64,000 nt of DNA from Rhodobacterales bacterium HTCC2255 (GCA_000153745.1 DS022282.1:726027-790026); one strand, 5' to 3'; numbered from the stretch's first letter, positions 35,786 to 44,916 are shown. Program-made: numbers and translations. The notes: generated by a model not told the origin, from the sequence alone.

Positions 35786-37414
35786 ATGACCAATCCATTT
35801 AATAAAGATCTTGATCAAAACCCAGCTAATTATCAACCACTCACACCCCTAACTTTTTTAGAACGAGCTGCTAGTGTTTTTCCAGATCAAATAGCTGTAA
35901 TACATGGAAATTTGAGGCAAAATTATTCAGAACTCTATAGACGCTCTGTCAAATTAGCTTCTTCTTTAAATAAAATTGGTATAAAGCGTGGCGATACCAT
36001 TTCAGTATTACTTCCCAATACTCCAGCAATGCTCGAAGCGCATTATGGCGTGCCAATGTCTGGTGCAATCTTGCATTCAATAAACACAAGACTTGATGCA
36101 AGTACTATTTCATTTCAACTCAATCATGCAGAAACTAAAGTATTTATTATTGATAATGAATATATGGCTTTGGCTCAAGAGGCACTTAAAAGTATAGATA
36201 TTAAACCAATAATTATTGAATATGATGACCTTGAGTATTTAGGCAAAAAAGAAGAATTTGAATCTATAAATTATGAAGAATTCATAGATCAAGGTGATGA
36301 TGCATTCAATTGGTTGATGCCCGAAAACGAATGGGATGCTATTTCAATTAATTATACATCTGGAACAACTGGACGCCCCAAAGGAGTTGTTACGCATCAT
36401 CGTGGGGCTTATTTGTTGGCCCAAGGAAATGCATTAACTATATCAATGCCTAAACATTCAATATATCTTTGGACATTACCAATGTTTCATTGCAATGGCT
36501 GGTGCTTTCCTTGGACAATGTCGGCAATTTCTGGAACCCATGTTTGTTTAAGACAAGTCCGGGCAGATAAAATCTGGCATTTAATTTCAGAACATAAGGT
36601 TTCACATCTTTGTGGCGCACCAATAGTAATGTCAGTTATTGTTAATGCTCTTCAATCCGAAAAACGTAAATTAAACCATACTGTAGAGTTTTTAACTGCT
36701 GCAGCTCCACCACCTGAGAAAATATTAACTGGAATGAATCTATCCGGATTTAACGTTACACATTTATACGGATTAACAGAGACTTATGGTCCTGCAGTTG
36801 TGAATGACTGGCAAGAAAACTGGTCTAAACTTCCAGAAGAAGAACAGGCTAAATTAAAATCACGTCAAGGTGTTAGATATCTTCCATTAGAGGGACTGGA
36901 TGTATTAGATCCAGCAACTATGAAACCAGTTCCAAGGGATGGAAAGTCTCTTGGAGAAGTTATGTTTCGAGGAAATGTCGTTATGAAAGGATATTTCAAA
37001 AACCCGAAAGCAACTAATGAGGCATTTAAAGGTGGTTGGTTTCATTCAGGCGATCTTGGTGTAATGCATCCAGACGGATACTTACAATTAAAGGATCGAT
37101 CAAAAGATATAATTATATCTGGTGGTGAAAATATTTCATCTATTGAGATAGAAGAAGTTTTATATAGCCACAATTCAGTAGAAATTGCAGCCGTTGTAGC
37201 CATGCCTCACGAAAAATGGGGGGAAACGCCATGTGCATTTGTGCAAATAGCTGAAGGTCATTGTATAAATGAGAATGATTTGATGGTTTGGTGTAAAAAA
37301 TTTCTTGCTTCATACAAAATTCCAAAGAAATTTATCATCAAAAATATTCCTAGAACATCAACAGGTAAAATACAAAAATTCCTATTAAGAGATGAAGCCA
37401 AAATTTTAAAATAA
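35786..37414 (+). CDS. Acyl-CoA ligase, DmdB-like
   Basis: A 542-residue ANL-superfamily acyl-CoA synthetase: P-loop YTSGTTGRPKGVV, GLTETYGP (A5), GEVMFRGN, SGDLGV (A7), RSKDIIISGGENIS (hinge, A8) and PRTSTGKIQKF with the catalytic lysine (A10). Length and N-terminus (MTNPFNKDL-x-x-NPANY-x-PLTPL) match the roseobacter methylmercaptopropionate-CoA ligase (DmdB) and related medium-chain ligases. It is the last gene of the operon, 6 nt after the crotonase. The acid activated is presumably the product made by the DmdA-like protein or a related short acid. No acyl-CoA dehydrogenase accompanies it here. Confidence 0.87.
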   Translation: MTNPFNKDLDQNPANYQPLTPLTFLERAASVFPDQIAVIHGNLRQNYSELYRRSVKLASSLNKIGIKRGDTISVLLPNTPAMLEAHYGVPMSGAILHSINTRLDASTISFQLNHAETKVFIIDNEYMALAQEALKSIDIKPIIIEYDDLEYLGKKEEFESINYEEFIDQGDDAFNWLMPENEWDAISINYTSGTTGRPKGVVTHHRGAYLLAQGNALTISMPKHSIYLWTLPMFHCNGWCFPWTMSAISGTHVCLRQVRADKIWHLISEHKVSHLCGAPIVMSVIVNALQSEKRKLNHTVEFLTAAAPPPEKILTGMNLSGFNVTHLYGLTETYGPAVVNDWQENWSKLPEEEQAKLKSRQGVRYLPLEGLDVLDPATMKPVPRDGKSLGEVMFRGNVVMKGYFKNPKATNEAFKGGWFHSGDLGVMHPDGYLQLKDRSKDIIISGGENISSIEIEEVLYSHNSVEIAAVVAMPHEKWGETPCAFVQIAEGHCINENDLMVWCKKFLASYKIPKKFIIKNIPRTSTGKIQKFLLRDEAKILK

Positions 37415-37442
37415 GATCTTATACAAGAATTCCTAGTCTTAT

Positions 37443-37796
37443 CTAAGTTTTGCTTCTGTATTTATGCAGCTTGAAAAGAAAAGGCGCCAAAATTTTCGAA
37501 TATACTAGATTTGAAATACTTTTTAATGGCCATATAGCTATAATTTTGCTGAGTACCCAATAGTAAGGTAAATTATTCCAAATTGCTTGGAATGCGTCTA
37601 CTCCGTCTATTTGTTTTCCATTTAACCTGGCGTGAAGTTTTTTTGCAGCTTGATCTTCACTCAAAGACCATAATTTTGCTGTTTCATTAGAAATTGGTAT
37701 AAAATTAATATTATTTTTTGATATCTTCTTGTAATGATTAATTTCTCTACTACAAATCGGGCATTCCGAATTATACAAAACCTCTAAATCAGCCAT
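37443..37796 (-). CDS. DCC-family thiol-disulfide oxidoreductase-like protein (DUF393)
   Basis: A 117-residue thioredoxin-like protein. LEVLYNSECPICSREINHYKK carries the CPxC pair near the N-terminus, in place of the classical DGxCPxC of the DCC family, followed by FIPISNE and LHARLNGKQIDGVDAFQAIW. The function is unknown; the name is by fold. The start at 37796 is preferred because AGGAGA stands 9 nt upstream; the frame itself opens 11 codons earlier with a non-conserved basic segment. It is isolated, convergent with the acyl-CoA ligase gene. Confidence 0.8.
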   Translation of the reverse strand: MADLEVLYNSECPICSREINHYKKISKNNINFIPISNETAKLWSLSEDQAAKKLHARLNGKQIDGVDAFQAIWNNLPYYWVLSKIIAIWPLKSISNLVYSKILAPFLFKLHKYRSKT

Positions 37797-37884
37797 ATCA
37801 TCTCTCCTACGTATGATGACAACTAGCACTAATCAATGAATAAACCAGTTATTAAACTAGGCATTTTATAATAAAGACTTGAAG

Positions 37885-38904
37885 TTAATCTTCTGAAACG
37901 CCTGCTTGAGCAAAAGTAGCCATTCCAGAATGGCACGCAATTGCAGCTTTAAGAACACCAATTGCCAGCGCAGCTCCAGAACCCTCACCTAGTCTCATTC
38001 CTAGGGATAATAGGGGTTTCTTATCAAGTCGTTTCAATAGCTCTTTGTGTGCTTGCTCATTGGATTCATGCCCAGCAACACAATGTTCTAAAGAACCTGA
38101 GACCGTAGCTTCTAAGCAAGCAGCTGCAGCAGTACAAATAAAACCATCGAGTATTACTGGAATAGATTTTGATCTTGCACTTGCAATTGAGCCAACTATG
38201 GCGGCTAATTCCCTTCCGCCTAAACATCTTAATGCTTCAAGACCATCACCTATTGCAGAAGGATTTTTTTCTAGCCCTGCGGCTACCACAAGATATTTAT
38301 TTTTTAGCCCTTGATTATCTACACCAGTACCTCGACCAACCCAGTCTGACGCAGATCCACCATACAATGCATTTGCAATAGCGGCTGCAGATGTAGTATT
38401 CCCAATGCCCATTTCACCAGCAACGAATAAATCAGAACTTTCATCAACTGCATTCCAACCTCTTCTTAAGGCATCTATACAATCAGTTTCGGACATTGCT
38501 GGCTCACAAGTAAAATCGTTTGTTGGGTTATCCAAATCAAGAGCTATGACATCAAGTTTTGCACCAAATGTTTTACACATTTGGTTTATAGCTGCACCAC
38601 CATGTTCAAAATTTAAAACCATTTGCGCCGTTACTTCTTGAGGAAATGCAGAAACTCCTTGAGAGGTAACACCATGATTACCAGCAAAAACGACCACTTG
38701 AGGAGAAGAAATAATTGGTGCTTCATTTCCATTCCAGCTAGCAAACCAAACTGAAAGTTCCTCTAAACGCCCCAATGCACCAGGAGGCTTAGTCAGTTGA
38801 TTATTTCTTTCTAATGCACGATCTTTTAGATTAGAGCTTGCAATAGGTAGAGACAGCAATATTTCTTTGAATTCATTAAGGCTCGTAAATTTTGCTTCAT
38901 TCAT
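37885..38904 (-). CDS. cobT: Nicotinate-nucleotide-dimethylbenzimidazole phosphoribosyltransferase
   Basis: A 339-residue CobT that makes alpha-ribazole phosphate for the lower ligand of cobalamin. Signatures include LTKPPGALGRLEEL-type N-terminus (NQLTKPPGALGRLEEL in part), VFAGNHGVTSQGVSAFPQ, GEMGIGNTTSAAA and the catalytic glutamate in RLGEGSGAALA. It is divergent from cobS, 84 nt from its ATG, so both steps of nucleotide-loop assembly share a regulatory region. I see no B12 riboswitch in this short gap. Confidence 0.95.
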   Translation of the reverse strand: MNEAKFTSLNEFKEILLSLPIASSNLKDRALERNNQLTKPPGALGRLEELSVWFASWNGNEAPIISSPQVVVFAGNHGVTSQGVSAFPQEVTAQMVLNFEHGGAAINQMCKTFGAKLDVIALDLDNPTNDFTCEPAMSETDCIDALRRGWNAVDESSDLFVAGEMGIGNTTSAAAIANALYGGSASDWVGRGTGVDNQGLKNKYLVVAAGLEKNPSAIGDGLEALRCLGGRELAAIVGSIASARSKSIPVILDGFICTAAAACLEATVSGSLEHCVAGHESNEQAHKELLKRLDKKPLLSLGMRLGEGSGAALAIGVLKAAIACHSGMATFAQAGVSED

Positions 38905-38988
38905 AATTTTATATTTCTTTGTTGATTTTTGGATACTTTTAGCGCCATCTAACGAAAGTTAAAATCCCATTTGCGAAGTATTTATCAA

Positions 38989-39753
38989 ATGAACGACAAT
39001 CAAAAAGATACTTTAATTGAAGCACACGATATCTGGGCCGCTGTAAGCTTATTAACTCGGCTCAAAGTTCCAGTAGACCATTCTAGAGCAGGCACTAGAG
39101 CCAACAACGCAACATGGGCTTATCCCATAGTTGGAGCATTAATTGGGGCTATGTCTGGCATTATATTTATTGGGTTGAATTTAATGGGGCTTACTACTGG
39201 ATTTTCTGCAGCAGTAACACTTTTGGTACTAATTGCTATTACTGGAGGAATGCATGAAGATGGTTTAGCAGATTGTGCTGATGGCTTCTGGGGAGGTCAA
39301 AACTCAATGCGCCGATTAGAAATAATGAAAGACAGTTCTATCGGAGTTTATGGAGCATGCGCATTAATATTATTCTTAATAGCAGAATGGTCATTATTCG
39401 AATTATTGATTTCAAAAAATCCAATTTTTACACTAGCTGGCATTGGGGCAATCAGCAGACTGCCTATGGTCATAGCAATGAGAATTGTACCCAATTCAAG
39501 AAATAATGGCCTATCAGCAACCGTTGGAAAACCTCAGTTAATTTCTGTTTATATAGCTATTATTACAACATTTATTATAGCGTTAATTTGTTTTGGAATA
39601 TCCGGTCTTTTAATAACTTTAGTTGGTTTACTTTTTTCTCTTCCAGTTTTTTTGGTAGCAAAAGCAAAAATTGGAGGACAAACAGGAGATGTATTAGGTG
39701 CTTCTCAAAAATTTGCAGAAATAGCTGCATTATCAACAGCTTTAATTTTATAA
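38989..39753 (+). CDS. cobS: Adenosylcobinamide-GDP ribazoletransferase
   Basis: A 254-residue integral membrane enzyme that joins adenosylcobinamide-GDP with alpha-ribazole to complete cobalamin. After the N-terminal LLTRLKVP come NATWAYPIVGALIG, the acidic HEDGLADCADGFWGG motif for the metal, and several transmembrane helices, ending GQTGDVLGASQ, all typical of CobS. The ATG at 38989 is chosen; the frame also opens at a TTG 18 nt upstream. It is divergent from cobT and ends at a hairpin shared with the convergent carD gene. Confidence 0.93.
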   Translation: MNDNQKDTLIEAHDIWAAVSLLTRLKVPVDHSRAGTRANNATWAYPIVGALIGAMSGIIFIGLNLMGLTTGFSAAVTLLVLIAITGGMHEDGLADCADGFWGGQNSMRRLEIMKDSSIGVYGACALILFLIAEWSLFELLISKNPIFTLAGIGAISRLPMVIAMRIVPNSRNNGLSATVGKPQLISVYIAIITTFIIALICFGISGLLITLVGLLFSLPVFLVAKAKIGGQTGDVLGASQKFAEIAALSTALIL

Positions 39754-39782
39754 GCTCCACCATCAAAATAAAGTAGAGCTTA
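39751..39782. terminator. Probable bidirectional terminator between cobS and carD
   Basis: TAAGCTC (39751-39757) and GAGCTTA (39776-39782) form a 7-bp stem that includes the cobS stop codon. T-rich sequence follows on the plus strand (TATTTTTAA), and TTTT follows on the minus strand after a short gap. It lies between two convergent genes. Confidence 0.5.
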
Positions 39783-39794
39783 TATTTTTAATAA

Positions 39795-40307
39795 TTAAGA
39801 TGCTCGCGCCACAAGTATATCTGTAACTTTTTCAGCTGCTACACCTTCATCAGTTCCATCTACTGCTGCAACTTCTCGTGTTAAACGTTCAAGTGCTGCT
39901 TCGTATAGCTGTCTTTCAGAATATGACTGCTCTCTTTCCTCATCATTTCGATGTAAATCACGAACTACTTCAGCAATAGACATCAAATCTCCAGAATTTA
40001 TTTTTTGTTCATATTCTTGTGCACGGCGAGACCACATAGCACGTTTAACGCGAGCACGGCCTTTAAGTGTTTTCATAGCTTTCTCAACAAGTTCCTCACT
40101 TGCCAGATTTCTCATTCCAACTGCTGTTGCTTTAGCAGTTGGCACTCTGAGCGTCATTTTGTCCTTTTCAAAAGCAATGACGAATAATTCCATCTGCGTT
40201 CCAGCGATTTCTTGAGTTTCAACTGTCATAATTTTGCCAACACCATGAGCTGGATAAACAACAAAATCATTTAATCTGAATTCGCCAAATTTTTTTCCTT
40301 TAGCCAT
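39795..40307 (-). CDS. carD: CarD-family transcription regulator
   Basis: A 170-residue CarD/CdnL protein. The N-terminal Tudor-like RNA-polymerase interaction domain reads NDFVVYPAHGVGKIMTVE and MTLRVP. The C-terminal helical domain has RRAQEYEQKINSGD, with the tryptophan of MWSRRAQ that wedges the promoter fork in CarD structures. CarD binds the polymerase beta subunit and stabilises open complexes, typically at rRNA and housekeeping promoters. The order carD - fdxA - S4 protein - helicase (all minus strand in this window) is characteristic of Rhodobacterales. Confidence 0.94.
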   Translation of the reverse strand: MAKGKKFGEFRLNDFVVYPAHGVGKIMTVETQEIAGTQMELFVIAFEKDKMTLRVPTAKATAVGMRNLASEELVEKAMKTLKGRARVKRAMWSRRAQEYEQKINSGDLMSIAEVVRDLHRNDEEREQSYSERQLYEAALERLTREVAAVDGTDEGVAAEKVTDILVARAS

Positions 40308-40500
40308 AATAAGCTATCCTTTTATTTATGGAGCATGAACACATAAAAAATCACTAAAATTTAGCGACATTAAGTTAAATATGTGGGGATATATTGAATT
40401 AAAATTATTAATTTAAAGCAAATATTAATCCAAAAAAGCTCCTTGGTTCTTTACATATATTATATCATAAATTTCAGCCTTATGCCAGAAGGCAAAAAGC

Positions 40501-40522
40501 ACTTATTTTTATTGTGATAAGT
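40501..40522 (-). terminator. Possible weak terminator of fdxA
   Basis: ACTTAT (40501-40506) and ATAAGT (40517-40522) make a 6-bp AT-rich stem with a 10-nt loop; on the minus strand it is followed by GCTTTTTG. It lies 42 nt past the fdxA stop. The short AT-rich stem makes this tentative. Confidence 0.35.
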
Positions 40523-40564
40523 AAAAAAAATCGCTGTTTAATTTATTCAACAAATATGATTCTT

Positions 40565-40903
40565 TTACCCACCTTCACCAGGCTTTTCAGAAAAATATTT
40601 CTCAAGTTTTCCTTCTTCACCATCACGAACTTCGGCATCTGGTAACGGAGTTTTTTGACTAATTATAACAGGCCATATTTCTGAATATTTTCTATTAAAC
40701 TCAACCCATTTTTCTGTATCTGGTTCTGTATCTGGCAATATAGCATCAGCTGGACATTCTGGCTCACACACACCGCAATCAATACATTCATCAGGGTGTA
40801 TAACCAACATATTTTCCCCCTCATAGAAACAATCTACGGGGCAGACTTCTACACAGTCAGTATATTTACAAGCAATACAGGCGTCGTTGACGATATATGT
40901 CAT
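40565..40903 (-). CDS. fdxA: 7Fe/8Fe ferredoxin FdxA
   Basis: A 112-residue ferredoxin with nine cysteines: C9, C12, C17, C21 and C25 in [18 protein letters not shown], then C40, C43, C46 and C50 in [13 protein letters not shown]. This is the pattern of the [3Fe-4S][4Fe-4S] ferredoxin II/FdxA group, including the long C-terminal tail (residues 55-112, [17 protein letters not shown]) typical of alphaproteobacteria. It serves as a low-potential electron carrier; partners are not evident here. It lies between carD and the S4-domain gene, 51 nt after the latter. Confidence 0.94.
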   Translation of the reverse strand: MTYIVNDACIACKYTDCVEVCPVDCFYEGENMLVIHPDECIDCGVCEPECPADAILPDTEPDTEKWVEFNRKYSEIWPVIISQKTPLPDAEVRDGEEGKLEKYFSEKPGEGG

Positions 40904-40954
40904 TTATTATGTCCAAAAATTATAATCATCAGCCTATTAAGAGGTGTTGGCCAA

Positions 40955-41326
40955 TCAATCAAGACCGCTATTAGAAAAAGAATGTAATGCACGTCGCCAT
41001 TTACCCGTTGGGCGTCCTTTTCCCTCATATTTCGGATTTTCAGGTATTTTTTCCCGTATTGGACGGGGTTCAGAGTGGTCTAAATACAATTCCTGTGCTT
41101 CTGACGCTGGTCCTCGCCTTACCCCCATTTTCACAACTTCTATTTTTCTCATCCATTCAGATAACGAAAATACTAAATTGTCTCCTATTTCAACTTTGTG
41201 AGAGGGCTTCGAAATTTTTGACCCATTTACTCGAATCTTACCCTCTTTTATTAATTTTGCACTTAAACTCCTAGATTTTACAAATCTAGCTTGCCAGAGC
41301 CATTTATCTATTCTTTCAGGAATCAG
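40955..41326 (-). CDS. S4-domain RNA-binding protein (Hsp15-like) with non-canonical start
   Basis: The S4 domain is clear (RIDKWLWQARFVKSRSLSAK, then KLIKEGKIRVNG and KISKPSHKVEIGD), followed by the family C-terminus VVKMGVRRGPA and YEGKGRPTGKWRRAL. Hsp15 binds 50S subunits carrying stalled nascent chains. The frame has no ATG, GTG or TTG before the domain: between the upstream in-frame stop (41330-41332) and the domain only CTG (41326) or ATT (41323) are credible. CTG would overlap the helicase stop as CTGA, the exact analogue of the ATGA overlaps elsewhere here, and AAAGG stands upstream. The first ATG (41152) would delete the whole S4 domain. I report the CTG start, 123 residues. Confidence 0.8.
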   Translation of the reverse strand: MIPERIDKWLWQARFVKSRSLSAKLIKEGKIRVNGSKISKPSHKVEIGDNLVFSLSEWMRKIEVVKMGVRRGPASEAQELYLDHSEPRPIREKIPENPKYEGKGRPTGKWRRALHSFSNSGLD

Positions 41327-43968
41327 GACTTACCTTTCAATGCAAGTAGAGCCGCAAACGGATTATCAGGATCTAATGGTTTGTCTTTTTTCACAGATGA
41401 CGCTGACTGCTTTTTAAATTTAGTATTTTCTGATTTTTTATTTTTCTTTGGCTTATTATGTTCTTTTTGAGAGTGTTCTTTACGCATTGGACGAACTTTT
41501 GGCACCCACCTAAATATATAAAAAGTTTCCATAATATCTTCATCAGCTTCAGCAGACTTTACCTCATTACCGTCTTGGGGCTCAGGCTTTATTTTTTCAC
41601 GTTCACTTTTTTCAACTGAAAAGCCTAAGCCTTCCATCATATTTGAAAATTGATCAAGGGTCGTTCCTGAAATTGAGAGCATATCAGAATTAGCTTCAAA
41701 ACCATCTTTTACGTTTTGGGTGCGTGTTAAATCGGCTAGCCTTTCTAACATATCTATTCGAATTGCTCTATCGCCAGCTAATCTGTAGCCAGCTCTTGGA
41801 TAATACCCTTTTGGTGAACCTTTTGTTTCTGGTATTGTAACTAATCCAGGTGGAGGTGCTTCAGGGAATTCATCCAAGTCTTCAAATAAAGACCAAAGTA
41901 CAAGCCTTAAACGTGTCGGAGCTGGCTTTAACATTAATTGTTGAAATAATGTATATTGTCCAAATCGAACACCATGTTTGCGTAACAATCCACGCCCGTC
42001 TTGGTCTAATTCTTTCACATCTTTAGCAACAACAGATCTTGGAATAACGCCCAGACTTTCAACTAATCGAAATGCCAAACCACGAGCCATTCCATTTACA
42101 AGTTCATCATCTCTCATAGCTAGTAAGGGTTCAAATGCTGAATTGATCTTTCTGTCGATAAAGTGCCGAAGCCGCTTTTGAACTTTGGTTAAGACTTCGT
42201 TTCCAGCTTCACCATCAACAAAGGCGTCAATACGAGGAGAAAGGATGTCATCACCTTTAATAAGTTTACCAACGCCATATTCTCCCCACATAAGCCCACC
42301 TTGTTCGGTAAATTCGAATTCGGTATCTGGGGCATTGTACATTCGATCTGCCCGCAAATTGAACTCTGGCTGCAAAGCCTGAATAGATGCTGCACGTAAT
42401 GTTTTACCTTCTTCAGCAGTTGCATCCTTATCCATTTGGAAACGGAAACCATTTAATTTACCAACGAATTCACCTTCGATGGTTACTTCACCTTTTGTAT
42501 CAACCTCAGCCACAAGGCTCTCCTTTTGCTTCAAGCGGCGCATAAGTAATGATGTACGCCGGTCAATAAATCGTTGTGTTAATGCACCGTGAAGCGCATC
42601 AGATAGGCGATCTTCTACTGCACGAGTCTCTTCACGCCAATAGCTTTCATTCTGAACCCACCCTTTTCTTTGACAAATGTATGTCCAGGTTCGTATAAAA
42701 GCTAATCTTTTTGATATAGTATCTATATCTCCACCAGTTTTATCAATATTTGCAATCTTTTGTGCAAGCCAAATTTCACTTACTTCTCCTTTTTCATGCA
42801 AAAAATTAAAGATTTTAGAAACTAGCGATGTATGATCTGTAAAACTTACCCCTCGGAAATCTGGTATTCCACATGTTTCCCATAATAATTTAACAGAAGG
42901 CCCATCGCTTGCTCGAGCTGATACTTCTCCATCCTCAACTAAAGTAGTTAAAGTGCGAAAATCTTCAGCTGGTTGAGCTTTTATCAAAAGAATATCTTCA
43001 GAAGATTTATCCAAAGAATTTATTAATGAATTTGTCGTTCCAAACTCTAGGCGTGAGTTACGCCATTGAAGTTTTTTAAGAGGTGCAAATTTATGGTTCT
43101 CAATAGCTTCGACTACTTCTTGATCAAGTTTTGGAGCCTCACCTGTAACACCAAATGTGCCAGAGTTAAGATGTCTTCCAGCTCGCCCTGCAATTTGGGC
43201 AAGCTCATTTGGCATTAGATACCTCATACGCCTACCATCAAACTTCGTGAGACTGGAAAATGCGACGTGGTTAATGTCTAAATTTAAACCCATCCCAATC
43301 GCATCTGTTGCAACCAGGTAATCGACGTCACCATTTTGGTATAATTCAACCTGCGCATTGCGGGTTCTTGGGGACAGCGCTCCCATAACTACTGCTGCAC
43401 CACCTTTTTGCCTCCGAAGTAATTCAGCAACTGCATATACATTATCAACAGAAAAACCAACGATAGCACTTCTTGAAGGCATTCGACTAGTTTTCTTTGT
43501 TCCCGTGTATTCCAAATCTGAAAATCTTGATCGAAAAATAAATTCAACGTTTGGTATCAACTGGCCAATCACTTTACGCATAGTATCAGCGCCCAAAAAG
43601 AGTGTTTCCATTGAACCACGCATATTTAGCAACCGATCAGTAAATACATGCCCCCTTTCAGGATCGCCACAAAGTTGTATTTCATCGATCGCAACAAATT
43701 CAGCACCAATATCCTGAGGCATAGCTTCAACTGTACATACCCAGTAACGTGCTTTCACTGGCACTATTCGTTCTTCCCCAGTTACTAGAGCAACTGAACT
43801 CAGCCCACGAAGGGCTACAACTTTATCATAAACTTCTCTTGCTAACAAACGAAGTGGTAACCCAATTATACCTGAATTTCGAGCCAACATGCGCTCGATA
43901 GCATAATGAGTTTTTCCCGTATTTGTTGGGCCAAGAATAGCCGCTAAACGAGATTGATAATGTGACAT
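41323..43968 (-). CDS. SUV3-like superfamily 2 RNA helicase
   Basis: An 881-residue helicase. Motif I is GPTNTGKT (residues 13-20), motif II is DEIQ in FVAIDEIQLCGD, motif V/VI are ATDAIGMGLNLDI and QIAGRAGRH. These are features of the SUV3/mitochondrial RNA-degradosome helicase group, which alphaproteobacteria retain. The C-terminal 60 residues are lysine-rich and low in complexity (HSQKEHNKPKKNKKSENTK) and probably contact RNA. It is 8 nt downstream of the TPR gene and overlaps the S4 gene at its stop, so helicase and S4 protein are translated together and may share an RNA substrate. Confidence 0.9.
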   Translation of the reverse strand: MSHYQSRLAAILGPTNTGKTHYAIERMLARNSGIIGLPLRLLAREVYDKVVALRGLSSVALVTGEERIVPVKARYWVCTVEAMPQDIGAEFVAIDEIQLCGDPERGHVFTDRLLNMRGSMETLFLGADTMRKVIGQLIPNVEFIFRSRFSDLEYTGTKKTSRMPSRSAIVGFSVDNVYAVAELLRRQKGGAAVVMGALSPRTRNAQVELYQNGDVDYLVATDAIGMGLNLDINHVAFSSLTKFDGRRMRYLMPNELAQIAGRAGRHLNSGTFGVTGEAPKLDQEVVEAIENHKFAPLKKLQWRNSRLEFGTTNSLINSLDKSSEDILLIKAQPAEDFRTLTTLVEDGEVSARASDGPSVKLLWETCGIPDFRGVSFTDHTSLVSKIFNFLHEKGEVSEIWLAQKIANIDKTGGDIDTISKRLAFIRTWTYICQRKGWVQNESYWREETRAVEDRLSDALHGALTQRFIDRRTSLLMRRLKQKESLVAEVDTKGEVTIEGEFVGKLNGFRFQMDKDATAEEGKTLRAASIQALQPEFNLRADRMYNAPDTEFEFTEQGGLMWGEYGVGKLIKGDDILSPRIDAFVDGEAGNEVLTKVQKRLRHFIDRKINSAFEPLLAMRDDELVNGMARGLAFRLVESLGVIPRSVVAKDVKELDQDGRGLLRKHGVRFGQYTLFQQLMLKPAPTRLRLVLWSLFEDLDEFPEAPPPGLVTIPETKGSPKGYYPRAGYRLAGDRAIRIDMLERLADLTRTQNVKDGFEANSDMLSISGTTLDQFSNMMEGLGFSVEKSEREKIKPEPQDGNEVKSAEADEDIMETFYIFRWVPKVRPMRKEHSQKEHNKPKKNKKSENTKFKKQSASSVKKDKPLDPDNPFAALLALKGKS

Positions 43969-43976
43969 AATGTACC

Positions 43977-44555
43977 TTAAAGAGATGTGCCTTCAAGATC
44001 TTTAATTAATCTATTGACTGACGTTATTGCATTGCTTGACCTTGGATGCACTTCTAAAAGCTTTTTGTAAACCTCTAGAGCTTGTTTGGGCTGACCAGAT
44101 CTCTCAAATATCATTCCTAGTCCACTTAAAGCACCAAAATGGCGTGGATTAAGCTTAAGAGTTTGCTGAATATCTGAAACCGACAGCGCATACTTTTCCA
44201 TTAAAAAGAAAACAGTAGCTCTCATATTCCAAGCTTCAGCAAACATAGGCGTATAATCAATAGCAGCAGTTAAATGTTCAACTGATGCAGTGAAGTCCCC
44301 TTGAGCCATGGCGTTCATACCCCGCTTTAAAAGTAAGTCGCTTTTTAACGAACCCGACTTACGCCATTCTGACCAAATTTGCTCCTCTATAACTTCGTAG
44401 TTTTTAGTATCTTTATCTTGTAATTTAATGAATAAATCATCGATTTTAGAACTTTGCGCATATGCATGATTTCTAAACCCAAATTGGCTAGACAAAGAAA
44501 AGACACTAATTAATATCAAGCATAGTAGTGTTCGTATGAAATCGATTTTATACAT
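43977..44555 (-). CDS. Exported tetratricopeptide-repeat protein
   Basis: A 192-residue protein with an N-terminal hydrophobic signal (about residues 8-33, cleavage likely near AYAQS) and tandem TPR units from about residue 75 (MAQGDFTASVEHLTAAID, MEKYALSVSDIQQTLKLNP, SGQPKQALEVYKKLLEVHP), ending with a capping helix. TPRs mediate protein contacts, here in the periplasm. Specific partners are unknown. It directly precedes the SUV3-like helicase on the minus strand (8 nt gap) and is divergent from the SCP2 gene. Confidence 0.85.
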   Translation of the reverse strand: MYKIDFIRTLLCLILISVFSLSSQFGFRNHAYAQSSKIDDLFIKLQDKDTKNYEVIEEQIWSEWRKSGSLKSDLLLKRGMNAMAQGDFTASVEHLTAAIDYTPMFAEAWNMRATVFFLMEKYALSVSDIQQTLKLNPRHFGALSGLGMIFERSGQPKQALEVYKKLLEVHPRSSNAITSVNRLIKDLEGTSL

Positions 44556-44618
44556 AAATATTAAATAGCTCGATGTTTTATAAAATAAAGTATCAGTTCA
44601 AATCATAAAGGATTTCTA

Positions 44619-44915
44619 ATGAGTATAATAATTGAGAATGCTTTGATTAAAATTAATGAAAAGTTGATAAACAACGAATTCAATAACTCCCTTAAGATTG
44701 AGATTATCGGAGAGGGTACAATTTTTATTACTCAAAATGGTGCATTTACAGAACCCTCAGATGTAGAGTGTACAATGACCTCAGATCTGGAAACTTTTGA
44801 AGGAATAATAAATGGCACTATTAAAGCATCAGGTGCATTCATGTCTGGAAGAGTAAAAATTACAGGAAATATTTCTACAGCAATAAATTTAGCTCAAAAA
44901 TTAAATTCTAGATAG
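44619..44915 (+). CDS. SCP2 sterol-carrier-domain protein
   Basis: A 98-residue single-domain protein of the SCP2 fold: NSLKIEIIGEGTIFITQNG, then DVECTMTSDLETFEGIINGTIKASGAFMSGRVKITGN, shown here only in part as FEGIINGTIK and AFMSGRVKI, which is the lipid-tunnel signature. SCP2 domains bind acyl chains or hydrophobic ligands non-covalently. It is cytoplasmic, with no signal. The stop is 1 nt from the convergent HisN-like gene. Ligand unknown. A ribosome binding site AAAGGA precedes the ATG. Confidence 0.88.
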   Translation: MSIIIENALIKINEKLINNEFNNSLKIEIIGEGTIFITQNGAFTEPSDVECTMTSDLETFEGIINGTIKASGAFMSGRVKITGNISTAINLAQKLNSR

Positions 44916-44916
44916 C

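Noticed and set aside
38905-38988. B12 riboswitch between cobT and cobS
   Set aside because: The 84-nt gap is too short for a full cobalamin riboswitch and shows no B12 box.
40955-41152. S4-gene start at the first ATG, giving 65 residues
   Set aside because: It would remove the complete S4 domain, which is plainly encoded upstream in the same frame.
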